Positions 5,910-6,377 of a DNA stretch of 6,377 nt are shown here, one piece after another (position 1 is the stretch's first letter; the number at the start of each line of letters is the position of its first letter). Where the stretch lies: the NCBI GenBank assembly GCA_915275065.1, contig CAJZGD010000151.1, positions 1 to 6,377 of the forward strand, written 5' to 3'. The DNA comes from an uncultured Corynebacterium sp. GTDB lineage: Bacteria > Actinomycetota > Actinomycetes > Mycobacteriales > Mycobacteriaceae. The notes below the pieces were generated by a model that did not search any database, was not told the DNA's origin, and worked only from the letters and a program-made list of their open reading frames with translations. Position numbers and translations under genes: made by a program.

Positions 5910-6229
5910 TGGCACGCAGGAATGCTGATGTGCGAAAACGTTGACATGCTAAGACATAGGCGATTGCATGCCGATACCACACTTTAGTGGAGTACAACTG
6001 GTTGCAGCTCCGACCGTGTGCGGTCCAAAAACTCACCTAGAACCTAGAAGTTGGAGAAGAATGGGTAGGTTTGAAGGACCTGGAGCAGGACCTAAGCCAA
6101 GCTACCTGATACTGATACCAGTTTCGGCAACGAGTTCAACAGCACTAGCCACCGGCGTATCAAGCATCATCAAGCTGCCTGACTGGCCTCGGCATAGCAT
6201 CAGTAGAACAGTGTAGAGGTACGTTTGAA

Positions 6230-6329
6230 TGAGTCTCAAGATAAAATGAATTTCACACCCCCATGGTGCGGGAAAATAAAACCGAATGTAAAATGACCTT
6301 CAGGAACGAGGAACCGCACGTCAATAAGT
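6230..6329 (+). promoter_or_regulatory. Putative CRISPR leader with promoter-like -10
   Basis: AT-rich DNA directly before the first repeat, on the side where leaders lie given the repeat orientation. TAAAAT (6289-6294) preceded by TG resembles an extended -10 and would start a pre-crRNA about 29 bases before the repeat. A dyad (TTTC/GAAA and CACC/GGTG, 6251-6275) sits just upstream of it. No repeat-like sequence occurs one repeat-spacer unit upstream, so this is the array boundary. Confidence 0.45.
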
Positions 6330-6377
6330 GTTTTCCCCGCGTGCGCGGGGGTGTTCCGGGGTCGATTCAGCTTGCCG
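6330..6377 (+). CRISPR. First repeat of a type I-E style CRISPR array, cut by window edge
   Basis: Bases 6330-6358 match the form of a 29-base type I-E repeat: GTTTT, then the palindromic stem CCCCGCG/CGCGGGG with a two-base centre, then an 8-base 3' part GTGTTCCG, equivalent to the crRNA 5' handle left by Cas6e. The arrangement matches the E. coli repeat (five bases, stem, eight-base handle ending CCG). The orientation places the leader on the left and spacers on the right. Bases 6359-6377 would be the first 19 bases of spacer 1. Only one repeat is visible, so repetition itself cannot be confirmed, and no cas genes are in the window. Confidence 0.75.

Larger units (their letters stand above)
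5696..6329. other. Gene-free region between nrdG and CRISPR array
   Basis: No frame here has a credible ribosome site plus protein-like sequence. Positions 5696-5890 are strongly G-rich on the plus strand (GGG or GGGG runs at 5700-5702, 5704-5707, 5710-5713 and 5724-5727); the opposite strand reads as low-complexity Pro/His/Ser and is not coding. Two short imperfect repeats occur in swapped order: CGTTGACCTGC (5743-5753) and TGGCACGTAGGA (5766-5777), then TGGCACGCAGGA (5910-5921) and CGTTGACATGC (5939-5949). From about 5960 the base composition drops towards even GC and looks unlike the neighbouring genes; it could be a decayed gene or inserted DNA, but six-frame reading gave nothing I recognise. 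The last 100 bases look like a CRISPR leader. Confidence 0.55.

Noticed and set aside
5377..6036. 219-codon minus-strand frame across the nrdG end and the gene-free region
   Set aside because: Half overlaps nrdG in antisense and the rest is Pro/His/Ser low complexity from the G-rich strand.

Overview
The window looks like high-GC Gram-positive (actinobacterial) chromosomal DNA. The GC-rich, C/G-ending codons, the weak or missing Shine-Dalgarno sequences at two genes with -10-like hexamers close to the ATG, and the type I-E style CRISPR repeat would all fit a Corynebacterium-like facultative anaerobe. The genus is an inference from style and gene content, not from a diagnostic marker.

Left part (1-1478): a membrane sensor histidine kinase of the HisKA_3 (NarL/DesK/LiaS) class runs leftwards and is cut by the window edge before its ATPase domain. 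A 163-base divergent spacer separates it from a rightward 142-residue protein that I do not recognise. The spacer holds a perfect 14-bp palindrome over the kinase start codon, and an upstream mini-ORF with a strong Shine-Dalgarno that overlaps the start of the 142-residue gene.

Middle part (1465-2821): two leftward genes 10 bases apart form a small operon of related membrane proteins. The 132-residue protein and the C-terminal half of the 315-residue protein share a three-helix membrane domain with a Cys pair in the outer loop. The longer protein adds a signal peptide and an extracytoplasmic domain that may be NTF2-like. This is the least explained and most interesting protein content here. 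The 455 bases that follow hold no convincing gene, but include a GC-rich hairpin region and an AT-rich stretch with an inverted repeat resembling paired NrdR boxes.

Right part (3277-5695): nrdD and nrdG overlap and encode the anaerobic (class III) ribonucleotide reductase and its radical SAM activase. NrdG installs the glycyl radical on NrdD, which then makes dNTP precursors without oxygen. This NrdD lacks the N-terminal ATP-cone and has a Cys-His/Cys-Cys version of the C-terminal zinc site.

Right edge (5696-6377): about 630 bases without a recognisable gene, first G-rich, then lower in GC, ending in what looks like a CRISPR leader, one type I-E style repeat and the start of a first spacer. 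The array should continue to the right. No cas gene lies in the window.
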